Shown here: one piece after another, positions 16,541 through 27,012 of the stretch | Layout: each line of letters opens with the position of its first letter | How positions within the stretch are numbered: position 1 is the stretch's first letter | Assembly (NCBI GenBank): GCA_016719815.1 | Contig: JADJYK010000010.1 | Span: 62,001 to 126,000, forward strand | DNA: 64,000 bases | Direction: 5' to 3' | From: Chitinophagaceae bacterium | GTDB lineage: Bacteria > Bacteroidota > Bacteroidia > Chitinophagales > Chitinophagaceae | Notes under the pieces: generated by a model | Database searches by the model: none | Seen by the model: only the letters and a program-made list of their open reading frames with translations | What the model was told of the DNA's origin: nothing | Position numbers and translations under genes: made by a program

Positions 16541-18339
16541 TTAGTGTTTGCTTTCATTCTCTCCAACCGGTTCTGTTTGCGGAATAAAATCCCTGCCATC
16601 CTTACTGTAATCATAAGGCCATCTGTGTACTTCAGGTATTTCTCCATCCCAGTTACCGTGTCCCGGATTGATTTCGGTTGTCCATTCCAGTGTATTGGCT
16701 CCCCACGGGTTTTTTGTTGTTACTTTTCTTCCTTTGAAAATTGAATAAAAGAAGTTAAACACAAACATAAGCTGCACAGCAAATACAATTATAGAAACTA
16801 CTGTAATCATTTTATCTGTATCACCAAACTGGTTGAACGAAGCCCATCCTCTTTTGTCGAGGTAGCGGCGTGGCATACCAGCCAGGCCCTGGTAGTGCAT
16901 CGGCCAGAATATAAGATACGCTCCAACCATTGTTACCCAGAAGTGGATATACGCTATCGTATTATTCATGTAGCGGCCAAACATTTTTGGAAACCAATGA
17001 TGCACACCGGCAAACATGCCAAAGAAGGAGGCTACACCCATCACAATATGGAAGTGTGCTACCACAAACATGGTGTCGTGCAGGTGAATATCAATGGTAG
17101 AGTTACCGAGAAAGATACCCGTTAAGCCCCCGGAGATAAATAAACTCACAAAACCTATCGCAAATAATGTAGCTGGTGTAAACCGGATATTACCCCGCCA
17201 CAAGGTGGTAAGCCAGTTAAATACCTTACTGGCAGATGGCACCGCAATTAGTAGCGTTAGCAGTACGAATACCGAACCCAGGAAAGGATTTAACCCCGTT
17301 ACAAACATATGGTGTGCCCATACCAGGAAGGCAAGAATACAAATAGCAAACATAGAACCCAGCATGGCCATATAGCCAAAGATGGGCTTTCGTGAATTTA
17401 CTGATAGTATTTCTGAAACCATTCCCATGGCGGGTAGCAGAATGATATATACTTCGGGGTGACCAAGAAACCAGAAAAGATGCTGATACAAAATAGCACT
17501 GCCCCCTTCATTCGGTAAAATCTCACCATTAATAACAATATCGCTCAGGTAGAAACTGGTGCCGAGGTTGCGGTCAAAAAGTAACAAGATGGCACCCGAT
17601 AATAACACGGGGAACGAAAGCACACCCAATACAGCCGTAAAGAACATCGCCCAAATGGTAAGTGGCATTCTCGTCATGCTCATACCTTTGGTACGCATAT
17701 TTAGTATAGTAGATATATAATTAAGCCCCCCCAGAAGAGACGATACAATAAATAATGCCATACTTATCAGCCACAAATCTGTACCGATTTTTTGACCATC
17801 ACCCGCCTGACGTAAAGCGCTGAGCGGCGGATAGGTTGTCCATCCTCCGGATGCAGGACCCGTATGAACAAAAATGGATGAAAGCATTACAACACCTGCC
17901 AGGAAAAAAACCAGTATGAAAGCATATTCATAAATGGCGATGCCATATCCCTTGCCCCTACCTGCAGCGGAATAAGCAGGTTGGCAAACGTACCACTAAG
18001 GCCAGCTGTAAGCACAAAGAATACCAGTACTGTACCATGAATGGTAACAAGGCCATAATAAAACTCGGGCTGAATTTGTCCGCCCTTGGCCCATTTACCA
18101 AATATGGTTTCCAAAATTGGAAACGACTGATCGGGATAGCCTAACTGAAGACGGAACAATACCGAAAACAATCCACCGATAATGGCCCAAATTATACCAG
18201 TAATCAAAAACTGCTTACCGATAGTTTTATGGTCCATACTGAAGATATACTTCGAAATAAAACTTTCCTTGTGATGCCCATGATGTCCGTCATGATGGAT
18301 ACCGGCTGCTTCAGAATGTAGGTGCAATACTGCGCTCAT
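16541..18339 (-). CDS. ctaD: Cytochrome c oxidase subunit I (frameshifted in a poly-T run)
   Basis: Catalytic subunit binding the low-spin heme and the heme-CuB centre; about 599 residues when repaired. Motifs are YGLVTIHGTVLVFF (low-spin heme His), FWFLGHPEVYIILLPAMG (CuB His with the Tyr cross-link and the Glu of A1-type oxidases), AHHMFVTG, and HDTMFVVAHFHIVMG. The N-terminus is His-rich (GIHHDGHHGHHKES). The frame is lost at about 17907-17913, where a run of T on the minus strand is one short; adding one T joins SYWFF to FLAGVVMLSSIF. This is most likely a sequence error. It follows subunit II and precedes ctaB. Confidence 0.92.
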
Positions 18340-18400
18340 ACTATGATGTTATTATAATTTTTAACAACCATTACGGCTGTTACTGGTTTGTTTCTTTTAC

Positions 18401-19442
18401 TTATTTGATAATAGCAGCAATTGGCGCCGCCGCTGTTACTGTATCTTTTTTTACACTTGGATCTTTGTCCGGATTGGCAACCAGGTATTGCGGTTTCTTG
18501 GCGGCCAGCCACATATCAAATTCTTCCTGTGTTTCCACCACAATAGTTCCTCTCATGCTCCAGTGTCCCTTACCGCACATCTGGTCGCAAGAAATTTCGA
18601 AAACAAAATCAGGATTACCTGTTTCTTCCTTCATTTGCTTTGTAGTCTTTGCCGGCGTAAACCACATGGTTGTGGGTGTTCCCGGCACCGCATCGGTTTT
18701 AAGCCTGAAATGGGGCAGTCCCACATCATGAATAACATCTTTAGCGCCAATAACAAGTTGAACAGGCTTGTTTATTACCAGATGCATTTCCTGCTCTACA
18801 AAAATATCATCATGGTTGGCAGGATCAGACCATATCTGGCCAACAGGGTTATTATTTTCTGCATCTACATTTTTAAAATATTTCTTTCCGAGCATTTGGT
18901 CATTTCCGGGATAGCGAAACTCCCAGCCGAATTGTTTTCCTACCACTTCGACCACCATGGCATCCTTTGGGGCTTTCCCTGTTATTTTATACCAGTAAAA
19001 AATACCGAAGCCAACAAGTATTGTAAGTGAAATAGCAGGAATTGCTGTCCAGATTACTTCCAGTTTATTATTATGAGGAAAATAAAATGCTTTTCTCTTG
19101 TCAGATTCCTGGTACTTAAATGAAAACCAAAAAAGCAGAATCTGGGTAATGAAAATACGATTATTGTAATCGCCAGTGTTACATACAGCATTCTGTCTAC
19201 AAGTACCCCGTGGTCTGAAGCCGGTGCCCCAAGAATTTTCCTTTTAGTTTGGCGTTGGCATAAAAAACCCCAATTAGTCCCACTACCAGGAAAATTAACA
19301 GTAAGGCTGCATTAATCCTGTTGCTTTGCTTTCTGGAGTTTTCCATTCCGCGGAGAACGGCAACGTATTCACTGGCCTTGGCTATCTGGAAGGTCACAAG
19401 AAATCCAAGCACAAGAATGGCAATAACAAAAATAGTTTGCAT
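18401..19442 (-). CDS. ctaC: Cytochrome c oxidase subunit II with CuA site (two frameshifts)
   Basis: Repaired length is about 347 residues. An N-terminal hydrophobic segment (MQTIFVIAILVLGFLVTFQI), a second helix (AALLLIFLVVGLIGVFYA) and two further helices precede the cupredoxin domain. The CuA ligands are visible in CDQMCGKGHWSMRG, together with the upstream His in DVGLPHFRLKTDAVPG. Two single-base deletions are evident: a G in the GGGG run near 19228 and a T in the TTTT run near 19151; both repairs give conserved subunit II sequence (DRMLYVTLAITIIV, then FFITQILLFWFSFKYQE). The two breaks in a presumably essential gene point to sequence error. No cytochrome c domain is fused to it. Confidence 0.9.
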
Positions 19443-19514
19443 ACTTATACAATCTAAATGCTAAAAAATGTTGGTTAAATATATGTTGGTTTTTGCCTGC
19501 TTTAGAACGCCATA

Positions 19515-20777
19515 CTATGTATGATGTATCAGACTTTCTTTTACAAACGGGTGATTTTTGGCCAGCAATGGTGCTTTTGTTAACGCCCTTCCTGTCAAAA
19601 ACATAATTAATCCTGCAAGTCCAAGTGCTACGCCCAAATCCCACAAAATCATTGGCACTTGTGTTTCGCCGGTAGTTTTATTTGTCATTGGCCCGGGAAA
19701 TACCATTTGATACAAATCAAGCCAGTGACCGAAAATAATAACAAGAGCCATCAGGGTAACCGTTCCATAGTTTCGCTTAGAGCCCCTTCTCATCAGGATA
19801 AGAAATGGTGCGATGAAGTTAATGATAAACATCAGCCAGAACAGCCCGCTGTATGGTCCTTGTGCCCTGGGTTTAAAATACGTTGTTTCTTCTGGGATAT
19901 TAGCATACCATATCAGCATGAATTGTGAAAACCACAGATAAGTCCAGAATACCGAAAACGCAAACATAAACTTACCTATATCATGCAGGTGTTCTTCATT
20001 CGCATATTCAAGATAGTTGTTATTCTTTAAATACACAACAAAAAGTGCTATCAGCGCCATACCGGCAACAAAAGTGCTGGCAAAAGTATACCAGCTGTAC
20101 ATGGTGCTGTACCAGTGTGCATCAATACTCATCAGCCACAACCAGGGCAGGGTGGACATTACCGTTAATGCAAACACAATCATATATAGGGCCGCCCAAA
20201 TGGTATTATTCCAGATATATTTTCTGGCTTCTTTTTTGGTGGCAAACGGATTATCATCAGTACTACGGGAAAGCTGGCGCATTTTCCAGCCGAGTGCCGA
20301 CCATAAAACAACCGTAAGTATCGTAAACACTGTAAAGAACCCTTTGTTCAGAAATCCTTTTTTATAGTTCAGAATACTGTCGTGTTTAACATGTTCTGCA
20401 TTTGTCCAGTGATAGATAGAGTCGTTTCCGCCATATACAATCGCCAGCAGTATTGCCGTAGCCAGCACACCAATTACCGGCACCACAGCAGATATTGCCT
20501 CAGGTACCCGGCGGAAAGCCATTTGCCAGCCGCCCCAGGCCAGGGTAGTGGCGCAAATAAAGAACATTGATGCGTTTACCACCAGCAGAAAATATACACT
20601 ATTCTGCAACAGGCTGGCCCAGAAACGGGCGTCCTGTATTTTCTTTTCTTCTTCCGTTCCGCCGCCACCATGCGTGGTAAGATACAAACCAATAATGGCA
20701 ATAACACCCAGCAGCATCAGGGCAAACGCAATGGTGTTATATCTTTTTGGTACTGTGAAATTTTCTCTTATTGACAT
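19515..20777 (-). CDS. actF: Alternative Complex III subunit ActF (quinol-binding membrane subunit)
   Basis: A 420-residue protein with about ten membrane helices, homologous to ActC and the NrfD/PsrC family but shorter. Typical stretches are FWASLLQNSVYFLLVVNASMFF, STLPWLWLMSIDAHWYSTMY and FAFSVFWTYLWFSQFMLIWY. In ACIII, ActC and ActF form the membrane core that handles menaquinol. It is the last act gene and is followed by oxidase subunit II, the usual arrangement for a respiratory supercomplex. Confidence 0.93.
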   Translation of the reverse strand: MSIRENFTVPKRYNTIAFALMLLGVIAIIGLYLTTHGGGGTEEEKKIQDARFWASLLQNSVYFLLVVNASMFFICATTLAWGGWQMAFRRVPEAISAVVPVIGVLATAILLAIVYGGNDSIYHWTNAEHVKHDSILNYKKGFLNKGFFTVFTILTVVLWSALGWKMRQLSRSTDDNPFATKKEARKYIWNNTIWAALYMIVFALTVMSTLPWLWLMSIDAHWYSTMYSWYTFASTFVAGMALIALFVVYLKNNNYLEYANEEHLHDIGKFMFAFSVFWTYLWFSQFMLIWYANIPEETTYFKPRAQGPYSGLFWLMFIINFIAPFLILMRRGSKRNYGTVTLMALVIIFGHWLDLYQMVFPGPMTNKTTGETQVPMILWDLGVALGLAGLIMFLTGRALTKAPLLAKNHPFVKESLIHHT

Positions 20778-20809
20778 CAGTGTTCGTTTATATAGTCTTC
20801 AAATTCTTA

Positions 20810-21435
20810 TTAGTTCTTTTTGGCTGTAGTATCTGCGACCGGCGCAGATGTTGCAGCCGCAGGATTCTGTTTGTTTTTAATATAATCAACAACCATCCAG
20901 CGCTGTATGGTATTCAGTTGGGAGGCATGACTGCCCATTGAGTTTCTTCCGTATGTAATAGAATGGAACATGGTTCCTTCGGCCATATTCTGGGCAACTG
21001 GGTCACCCATCAGGTCCCTGGGCTTATTGGGAAAAGGGCCTTCTCCCCCTTTGTATAAAGGACCATTACCATCCATTTTTTCTCCATGACAAACACCACA
21101 ATACACTAAATACAGTCTTTCTGCCTCTGTATTTTCAGCATCTGTAAGTGGCGGTAATGGATTCTTAACTACTGCCGAATTTACATATCCTGCTGAATCA
21201 TTTTTATAAGGATATGTCCAGTTAATATCGCCACGGGCAATAGTACCGGCTACGGGTGTTGCGGTATCATTTATCCCCTTGTCTTTTAATGCCTGGGTAG
21301 ATGCATACGTTTCATATGCACGGCTGTACGCCATGTCTGGCATATACACCCTGCCCGGGCTGCGTCTTACTTTATTGCAGCTAATCATAGCCACAGTTGT
21401 TATTACAATTCCGGACAGTATAAAAATTTTCTCAT
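20810..21435 (-). CDS. actE: Alternative Complex III subunit ActE, monoheme cytochrome c lipoprotein (start frameshifted)
   Basis: A monoheme cytochrome c with a CGVCHGE heme site, a likely Met ligand in the GRNSMGSHASQ region, and a C-terminal Ala/Lys tail. An in-frame ATG at 21394 would give 194 residues, but upstream sequence reads MRKF, then ILSGIVITTVAMISC, once one T is added to the T-run near 21424. That supplies a lipoprotein signal peptide with Cys as the lipidation site, so I place the start at 21435. In characterised ACIII the monoheme lipoprotein passes electrons to the oxidase. It lies between actD and actF. Confidence 0.88.
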
Positions 21436-21457
21436 TCTCCGTCGGATTAGATATTTA

Positions 21458-22054
21458 TTAATGTACCGGTTGAGCCGGAATTTGTTTTTCAAAACGTTTG
21501 GTCTCTTTTCCATAGCGGCCCCACCACCAGTCAGTCTCCTTATGCATTATCTGCACATCTGCTGCACCAGCCTCTTGTAAGAAGCTGATCAGTTCGGTAT
21601 CGTTGGTCTTGTCCGAACATTCCAGTGCCATTACAAAAGTGTCGTCAGTCGAGCGGGGATTAAAATGATCTTTCTTCACAAAAGGAGCCAGCTGGCACAG
21701 GTAGCAAAAGGTAAGCACCATTCCTACCGAAGCAAATAATACAGTTAACTCAAATGCAATGGGAATCCATGCGGGCAGAGAAAAGAATGGTTTACCGCCA
21801 AAGTTCAACGGCCAGTCAACAGCTAATGCCCAGGTAATAAAGCCTACGGCTGTGGCCGTTCCGATAATACCATATATAAAGCCGGCAGTGTGCAGGCTTG
21901 TATCACGCAGCCCCATTGCATGGTCTAAACCGTGTATCGGATGGGGTGTGTACACATCATGAATTTTGTACCCGGCACGGCGTACCTTTTTTACGGCAGG
22001 AAACAAAATTGCTTCATCGTAAAAATTTCCAACTACAAATTTTTTAACTCCCAT
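21458..22054 (-). CDS. actD: Alternative Complex III subunit ActD (DUF3341)
   Basis: A 198-residue protein with two membrane helices (TAGFIYGIIGTATAVGFITW and PIAFELTVLFASVGMVLTF) and a soluble C-terminal part (DDTFVMALECSD, then FLQEAGAADVQIMHKE). The pattern GNFYDEAILFPAVKKVRRAGY is the DUF3341/ActD N-terminus. It binds no cofactor. It lies 63 bases after actC and 22 bases before actE. The short gap from actC holds an imperfect inverted repeat, GGGAATTTTCAAAATTTCCC. Confidence 0.93.
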   Translation of the reverse strand: MGVKKFVVGNFYDEAILFPAVKKVRRAGYKIHDVYTPHPIHGLDHAMGLRDTSLHTAGFIYGIIGTATAVGFITWALAVDWPLNFGGKPFFSLPAWIPIAFELTVLFASVGMVLTFCYLCQLAPFVKKDHFNPRSTDDTFVMALECSDKTNDTELISFLQEAGAADVQIMHKETDWWWGRYGKETKRFEKQIPAQPVH

Positions 22055-22117
22055 ATGCTATATTTTGAAATCGGGAAATCGGGAATTTTCAAAATTTCCC
22101 AATTCCACTTTTCATTT

Positions 22118-23566
22118 TTAATGATGCTCCAAATTTTTATGCCCAAACTCTTCAAGCTCTTCTGTCTCTATTCCCAGATTTCCTTTTTTGTAATTATCAC
22201 CGCTTCTTTTCAGGATATGCTTGATCTCAGCAATAGCAATAACCGGGAAGAATTTAGAAAACAGGAAATAGCAGGTAAAGAACAATCCGAAGGTTCCCAG
22301 GTAGAAACCAACTTCCCATATTGTAGGAGTGTAATATGTACTCCATGATGAAGGAAGATAGTCGCGGTAAATAGAGGTAACGATAATCACAAATCGCTCA
22401 AACCACATGCCTATATTTATCAGTATAGACATAAAGAAAGTAAGCGTCAGGTTTCTTCTCATCCTGGTGCTCCAGAATATCTGCGGGCTTAATACGTTAC
22501 ATCCCATCATAATCCAGTAACTCCACCCATATGGACTGCTCAGGTCAAGCCTGTTTTTAAAGAATGCGAAATGTTCGTAAGGCACCGCACTGTACCACGA
22601 CATGAATAATTCTGTTAAATAAGCAATGCCTACGATAGAACCGGTAAGCACAATTACCTTGTTCATCACTTCAATATGCTCAATAGTAATATACTCCTGC
22701 AGTCCTAATACTTTTCTTGTTACTACCAGCAGCGTTTGCACCATCGCAAAACCAGAGAAGATGGCACCCGCAACGAAATAGGGAGGGAAGATGGTAGTAT
22801 GCCAGCCCGGAACGATGGATGTAGCAAAATCGAAAGATACTATCGTATGCACCGATAATACCAGCGGCGTACTCAAGCCGGCCAGCACCAGTGATAAAGA
22901 CTCATGGCGCTGCCAGTGTTTGGTGCTTCCTGTCCATCCAAAAGCTGCCACCCCGTAAAAACTTTTTGCCCATTTCTTTTTGGCCCTGTCTCTTAATGTC
23001 GCCAGGTCGGGCAGCAACCCTGAATACCAGAATAATAATGAAACGGTGAAGTAAGTTGAAATCGCAAATACGTCCCATAGCAAGGGTGAGTTAAAGTTTA
23101 CCCACAACGGACCTCTTGTATTGGGATAAGGAAGTACAAAGAAGGCATTCCACACACGGCCCATGTGCCAGATGGGAAACTGGCCTGCACACATTACCGC
23201 AAAGATGGTCATCGCCTCGGCAGCACGGTTAACACCGGTACGCCAGCCCTGGCGGAACAACAGCAAGATGGCCGAAATCAGGGTTCCGGCGTGACCGATA
23301 CCAATCCACCAGACAAAGTTGGTGATGTCCCAACCCCAACCAATTGTTTTATTCAGGTTCCACTGGCCGGTACCATAAATAACCTCAATGGTTACAGAGA
23401 TGATACCGAATACTAGCAAAGCAGCGGAAATAAGAAAACCCATCCACCAGAGTTTACTGGGCTTTGCTTCCACCGGTCGGCATATATCTTCTGTTACCTG
23501 GTGATAATCTTTACTACCATCCACCAATGGTGCCCTTACATGCGATTCGTATCTGAGTAATGACAT
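22118..23566 (-). CDS. actC: Alternative Complex III subunit ActC (NrfD/PsrC-like)
   Basis: A 482-residue membrane protein with about ten helices. Family sequences include FVWWIGIGHAGTLISAILLL, PIWHMGRVWNAFFVLPYPN and ASIVPGWHTTIFPPYFVAGA. ActC holds the proposed menaquinol site next to the iron-sulfur subunit ActB. The sequence is intact. A 164-base gap separates it from actB upstream; that gap is AT-rich with repeated TTGAATAATGAAC-like words but no gene or clear promoter. Confidence 0.94.
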   Translation of the reverse strand: MSLLRYESHVRAPLVDGSKDYHQVTEDICRPVEAKPSKLWWMGFLISAALLVFGIISVTIEVIYGTGQWNLNKTIGWGWDITNFVWWIGIGHAGTLISAILLLFRQGWRTGVNRAAEAMTIFAVMCAGQFPIWHMGRVWNAFFVLPYPNTRGPLWVNFNSPLLWDVFAISTYFTVSLLFWYSGLLPDLATLRDRAKKKWAKSFYGVAAFGWTGSTKHWQRHESLSLVLAGLSTPLVLSVHTIVSFDFATSIVPGWHTTIFPPYFVAGAIFSGFAMVQTLLVVTRKVLGLQEYITIEHIEVMNKVIVLTGSIVGIAYLTELFMSWYSAVPYEHFAFFKNRLDLSSPYGWSYWIMMGCNVLSPQIFWSTRMRRNLTLTFFMSILINIGMWFERFVIIVTSIYRDYLPSSWSTYYTPTIWEVGFYLGTFGLFFTCYFLFSKFFPVIAIAEIKHILKRSGDNYKKGNLGIETEELEEFGHKNLEHH

Positions 23567-23730
23567 AATCTGTTTAACTTTTAGCTATTAGCCCTTGGCC
23601 TTTAGCTTTTATTTTTATTAAATCAACCTCTTTAAAACATTGAATAATGAACGTTGAACTTTGAATACCGTAATCTTCCTGATCCCTTTACTTCATCATT
23701 CTTTATTTCTTGTTCAATATTCATCATTTT

Positions 23731-26700
23731 TTAGTGATGTGCTTCTTCAGGTTTTGTTGCTGATGGCAGCACACTGTCTGCTTTGGCCTCATGTCCGCCT
23801 TCCGCTTTATGTTCACCACCACCTTCGTGTCCGCCACCCCAGTGTGCATCTTCCTCATCGGTGTTCCTGATTTTGGCCATATAGGTAACATTGGGCAACA
23901 CATGCAACTGCTCTAATACGGCAAAGCTGCGTTTGCTGTTTTCTTCCCTTGTTTTGTAGATATGGCTTTCTTTATCATGCACATTTCCGAATACGATAGC
24001 TCCGGTGGCACAGGCCGCCTGGCATGCAGTTTTCACATCACCATCTTTAAGCGGACGGTTTTCTTTTTTTGCCTCCAGTTTAGATGCCTGTAAACGTTGG
24101 AAACAGAATGAACACTTCTCAATCACACCTCTTGAACGTACTGTTACATCAGGATTCAGCACCATCCTGGTAAGATCGTCGTTCATTTGCTCTATCACAC
24201 TGTCCAATTTGCCCACCAATTTTTGGTCACGGTTATCTTTGAAGCTGTCTGCTCCTGTATAATCAGCCCAGTTAAAACGGCGTACTTTATAAGGACAGTT
24301 GTTGGCGCAATATCTTGTACCAATACAACGGTTATAGGTCATCTGGTTAATGCCTTCTGAGCTGTGGTTGGTGGCAGCAACAGGGCAAACATTCTCGCAA
24401 GGAGCATTATCACAGTGCTGGCACATCATCGGTTGAAAAACCACTCCTTTCAGTGCATCCGGGTTCTTTTCATCGCTGATGAAATATCGGTCTATACGCA
24501 GCCAGTGCATATCGTGGTAACGAAGCACTTCACTCTTACCTACCACCGGCACATTGTTTTCGGCATGACAAGCAACTATACAGGCACTGCATCCGGTACA
24601 ACTGTTCATGTCAATGCTCATGCCCCACTTTATTCCCGGCTGGTCATGCTGCGGATACAGCGTGGCCTGGCGATAGTCGTTATTTGAATTTTTATAAAAT
24701 GCATCTTTCAGTTCTTCACTGAACGCAGGAATTACATCCGGGTATTTTTTGAACGAGGCCAGTGTCGTTTCTCTTACCACTTCCTTACGGTTCTCGTAAG
24801 AATTGTGCTTCTGTGTCTGGGCAATTTTATATGATTTCTTAAGATTGGTTACAGAGGCTCCAACTGCATAATTATCTACAGAAAAGCCGTTGAAAGCAGC
24901 AAGGCCGTACACATTTACTCCTACACCAGCAGCCGTTACCCCAATCGCCTCATTGCGGCCGTAACCGACTGCAATTGCGATTGTGTCGGCCTGCATTCCG
25001 GGGAACACTAATGCGGGGATAGTTATTTTCTTATTCCCCACTGTTACTTCAATAGTGGGCTTTTGAGGATAGTATTCGTAGTCTGTATCGAGCTTGATAC
25101 CCAGTTCTTCCGCTTTTTTAATGGAAATGACAGCATAGTTATCCCATGTGGCTTTAGAAACAGGATCGGGCAGTTCCTGCAGCCAGGGGTTACCCGCCTG
25201 CGAGCCAGTACCGATAGAAACCTTTTGATACAACATCACTTCGGTGCCAGTTCCCTTTTTATATCCCGCAACAGCACTTGCTGCAGTTGCTACTCCACTA
25301 CTGTTGTATGAAGCCCCGCCGGCAGCAGGTACTTCAACAATACCGTTTTGAAGAGCAGTATTGAAAGCAACTTCTCCGCCAAGCTTACCGGTCCAGTATG
25401 CTTTGAAATAGGTTTCGTAGTCTGTATCGTTTCCGCTTGCCTGTCCGGCAGGCAAGCTCCATTTCAGAAGTGACGTCTGGAATGGTCTTGTTTTAAATAA
25501 AGGATAAATAGTAGGCTGAATAAAACTGGTGATACCCGCTTTGGGTTCAGCATCACCCCAGCTTTCGAGATAATGATGTGAGGGGATGATGTATTCGCAC
25601 AGTTCAGTGGTTTCGTCCATTTTCTCATTGAACGAAACCGTTACTTTCACTTTCTTCAGTGCTGCTTTAAATTTATCAGCATCATACCAGGTATAGGCAG
25701 GGTTGGCACCATAGATCATCAGTGTGCCAACAGTACCGGCTTCCATATCAGCAATCAGTTGTGCCATATCGCCATCAACACCCTGGCGGTAGTTAACAGG
25801 ACGGCTCCAGTCTATGGTTGTGCCGTATGCCCCAATGGCGTTATTGATGGCGTTTACTACCAACTGAATGTTTTTATTATTACTTCCGCATACAACTAAT
25901 GCCGCACCACCTGCTCCTTTCAAATCAGCAGCTACTTTATCAATGGCTTTTTGCAGGTCACCCACATTTGCTGATGCACCGGTAACACCCACCGCAGCCG
26001 CTAAAGCCAGTGCCACGTTTCCAACTTCTGAAGGACGGTGTGTAAATCTTTCGTCAGCATTTGAACCTGTCATACTAAGGTGACCTTCAAACTGGTAATG
26101 TTTGCTCATTACCGGGTTCTTCTCATCAATCTTACGGCCTTTGGCGTAGCCGGCTGCAAACTCAACCGGACTAAGCCATGTTCCGAGAAAATCTGCACCC
26201 AGGCTCACAATTACTTTGGCGGCGCCAAAATTGTAAGAGGGAATTCCGGAGTTACCAAAAGACTCTTTGTTGGCCAGCAACATACCGCCGTAAGAAACAG
26301 CATCATACTGTACATGCTTAAGACCAGGGAATTTTGCAATGATTTCTTTGGTAGATGGAGAAACAATGGTAGAGGTCAATAATACTACTGAACCACCTGC
26401 AGCCTTCATTGCATCAGCCACCAGTTTATCAGCATCATCAAAAGAAGGAATTTCATTATTCACCCCGTCTTTTGTGTGGTGTATCGGAAACTTTGTTCTG
26501 TATAAATCGTACAGGTCGAGTACAGAAGCCTGCGCCCTTGCGGATGTCCCTCCGTTGGTATAAGCAGACAGCTCATTCCCTTCAATTTTGATAGGACGGC
26601 CGTCTCTTACTTTTGCCAGTACCGGAACCACATCGCCATCCTGCACATAAGTAGTGGCATAGTACTTTGCCACTCCCGGCACCAGGTTTTCTGGTTTATT

Positions 26701-26937
26701 TGCATACGGAATGGCCTTACGTACCGGCACCTTACAACTCGCAGCAATTGTTGCTGCGGCAGTGCTGAAACCAAGGTACTTTAAGAAATCACGGCGGGGA
26801 GATTTTGCATCGATCAATCCCTTACCATCAAATGCCTCAAAAGGAAGTTCTTCGTGGAACTCATCCTGGTTGAGCTTTTTGTGGTTTTCCGGGTCATTCA
26901 CTTCTCCGAAACTTTGCCAGTACTTGTTATTATTCAT
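23731..26937 (-). CDS. actB: Alternative Complex III subunit ActB (iron-sulfur and molybdopterin-like protein)
   Basis: A 1068-residue protein. The N-terminal twin-arginine signal is SPRRDFLKYLGFSTAAAT (Arg48-Arg49) with a Cys at residue 68 that could be lipidated. Residues about 100-700 form a molybdopterin-oxidoreductase-like domain; in ACIII this part has no molybdenum. The C-terminal ferredoxin-like part has four cysteine groups: NSCTGCSACIVAC, MCQHCDNAPCENVCPVA, RCIGTRYCANNCPYKVRR and CSFCFQRL with ACQAACATGA. This fits three [4Fe-4S] and one [3Fe-4S] cluster. The C-terminus is His/Gly-rich. It lies between actA and actC. Confidence 0.94.
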   Translation of the reverse strand: MNNNKYWQSFGEVNDPENHKKLNQDEFHEELPFEAFDGKGLIDAKSPRRDFLKYLGFSTAAATIAASCKVPVRKAIPYANKPENLVPGVAKYYATTYVQDGDVVPVLAKVRDGRPIKIEGNELSAYTNGGTSARAQASVLDLYDLYRTKFPIHHTKDGVNNEIPSFDDADKLVADAMKAAGGSVVLLTSTIVSPSTKEIIAKFPGLKHVQYDAVSYGGMLLANKESFGNSGIPSYNFGAAKVIVSLGADFLGTWLSPVEFAAGYAKGRKIDEKNPVMSKHYQFEGHLSMTGSNADERFTHRPSEVGNVALALAAAVGVTGASANVGDLQKAIDKVAADLKGAGGAALVVCGSNNKNIQLVVNAINNAIGAYGTTIDWSRPVNYRQGVDGDMAQLIADMEAGTVGTLMIYGANPAYTWYDADKFKAALKKVKVTVSFNEKMDETTELCEYIIPSHHYLESWGDAEPKAGITSFIQPTIYPLFKTRPFQTSLLKWSLPAGQASGNDTDYETYFKAYWTGKLGGEVAFNTALQNGIVEVPAAGGASYNSSGVATAASAVAGYKKGTGTEVMLYQKVSIGTGSQAGNPWLQELPDPVSKATWDNYAVISIKKAEELGIKLDTDYEYYPQKPTIEVTVGNKKITIPALVFPGMQADTIAIAVGYGRNEAIGVTAAGVGVNVYGLAAFNGFSVDNYAVGASVTNLKKSYKIAQTQKHNSYENRKEVVRETTLASFKKYPDVIPAFSEELKDAFYKNSNNDYRQATLYPQHDQPGIKWGMSIDMNSCTGCSACIVACHAENNVPVVGKSEVLRYHDMHWLRIDRYFISDEKNPDALKGVVFQPMMCQHCDNAPCENVCPVAATNHSSEGINQMTYNRCIGTRYCANNCPYKVRRFNWADYTGADSFKDNRDQKLVGKLDSVIEQMNDDLTRMVLNPDVTVRSRGVIEKCSFCFQRLQASKLEAKKENRPLKDGDVKTACQAACATGAIVFGNVHDKESHIYKTREENSKRSFAVLEQLHVLPNVTYMAKIRNTDEEDAHWGGGHEGGGEHKAEGGHEAKADSVLPSATKPEEAHH

Positions 26938-27012
26938 AATCGCTGATTCGATAATTTCTGATTCAAAAAATTGCTGTGCTGGTTACCCTCTCACTTCCAC
27001 ACTCTCACATTA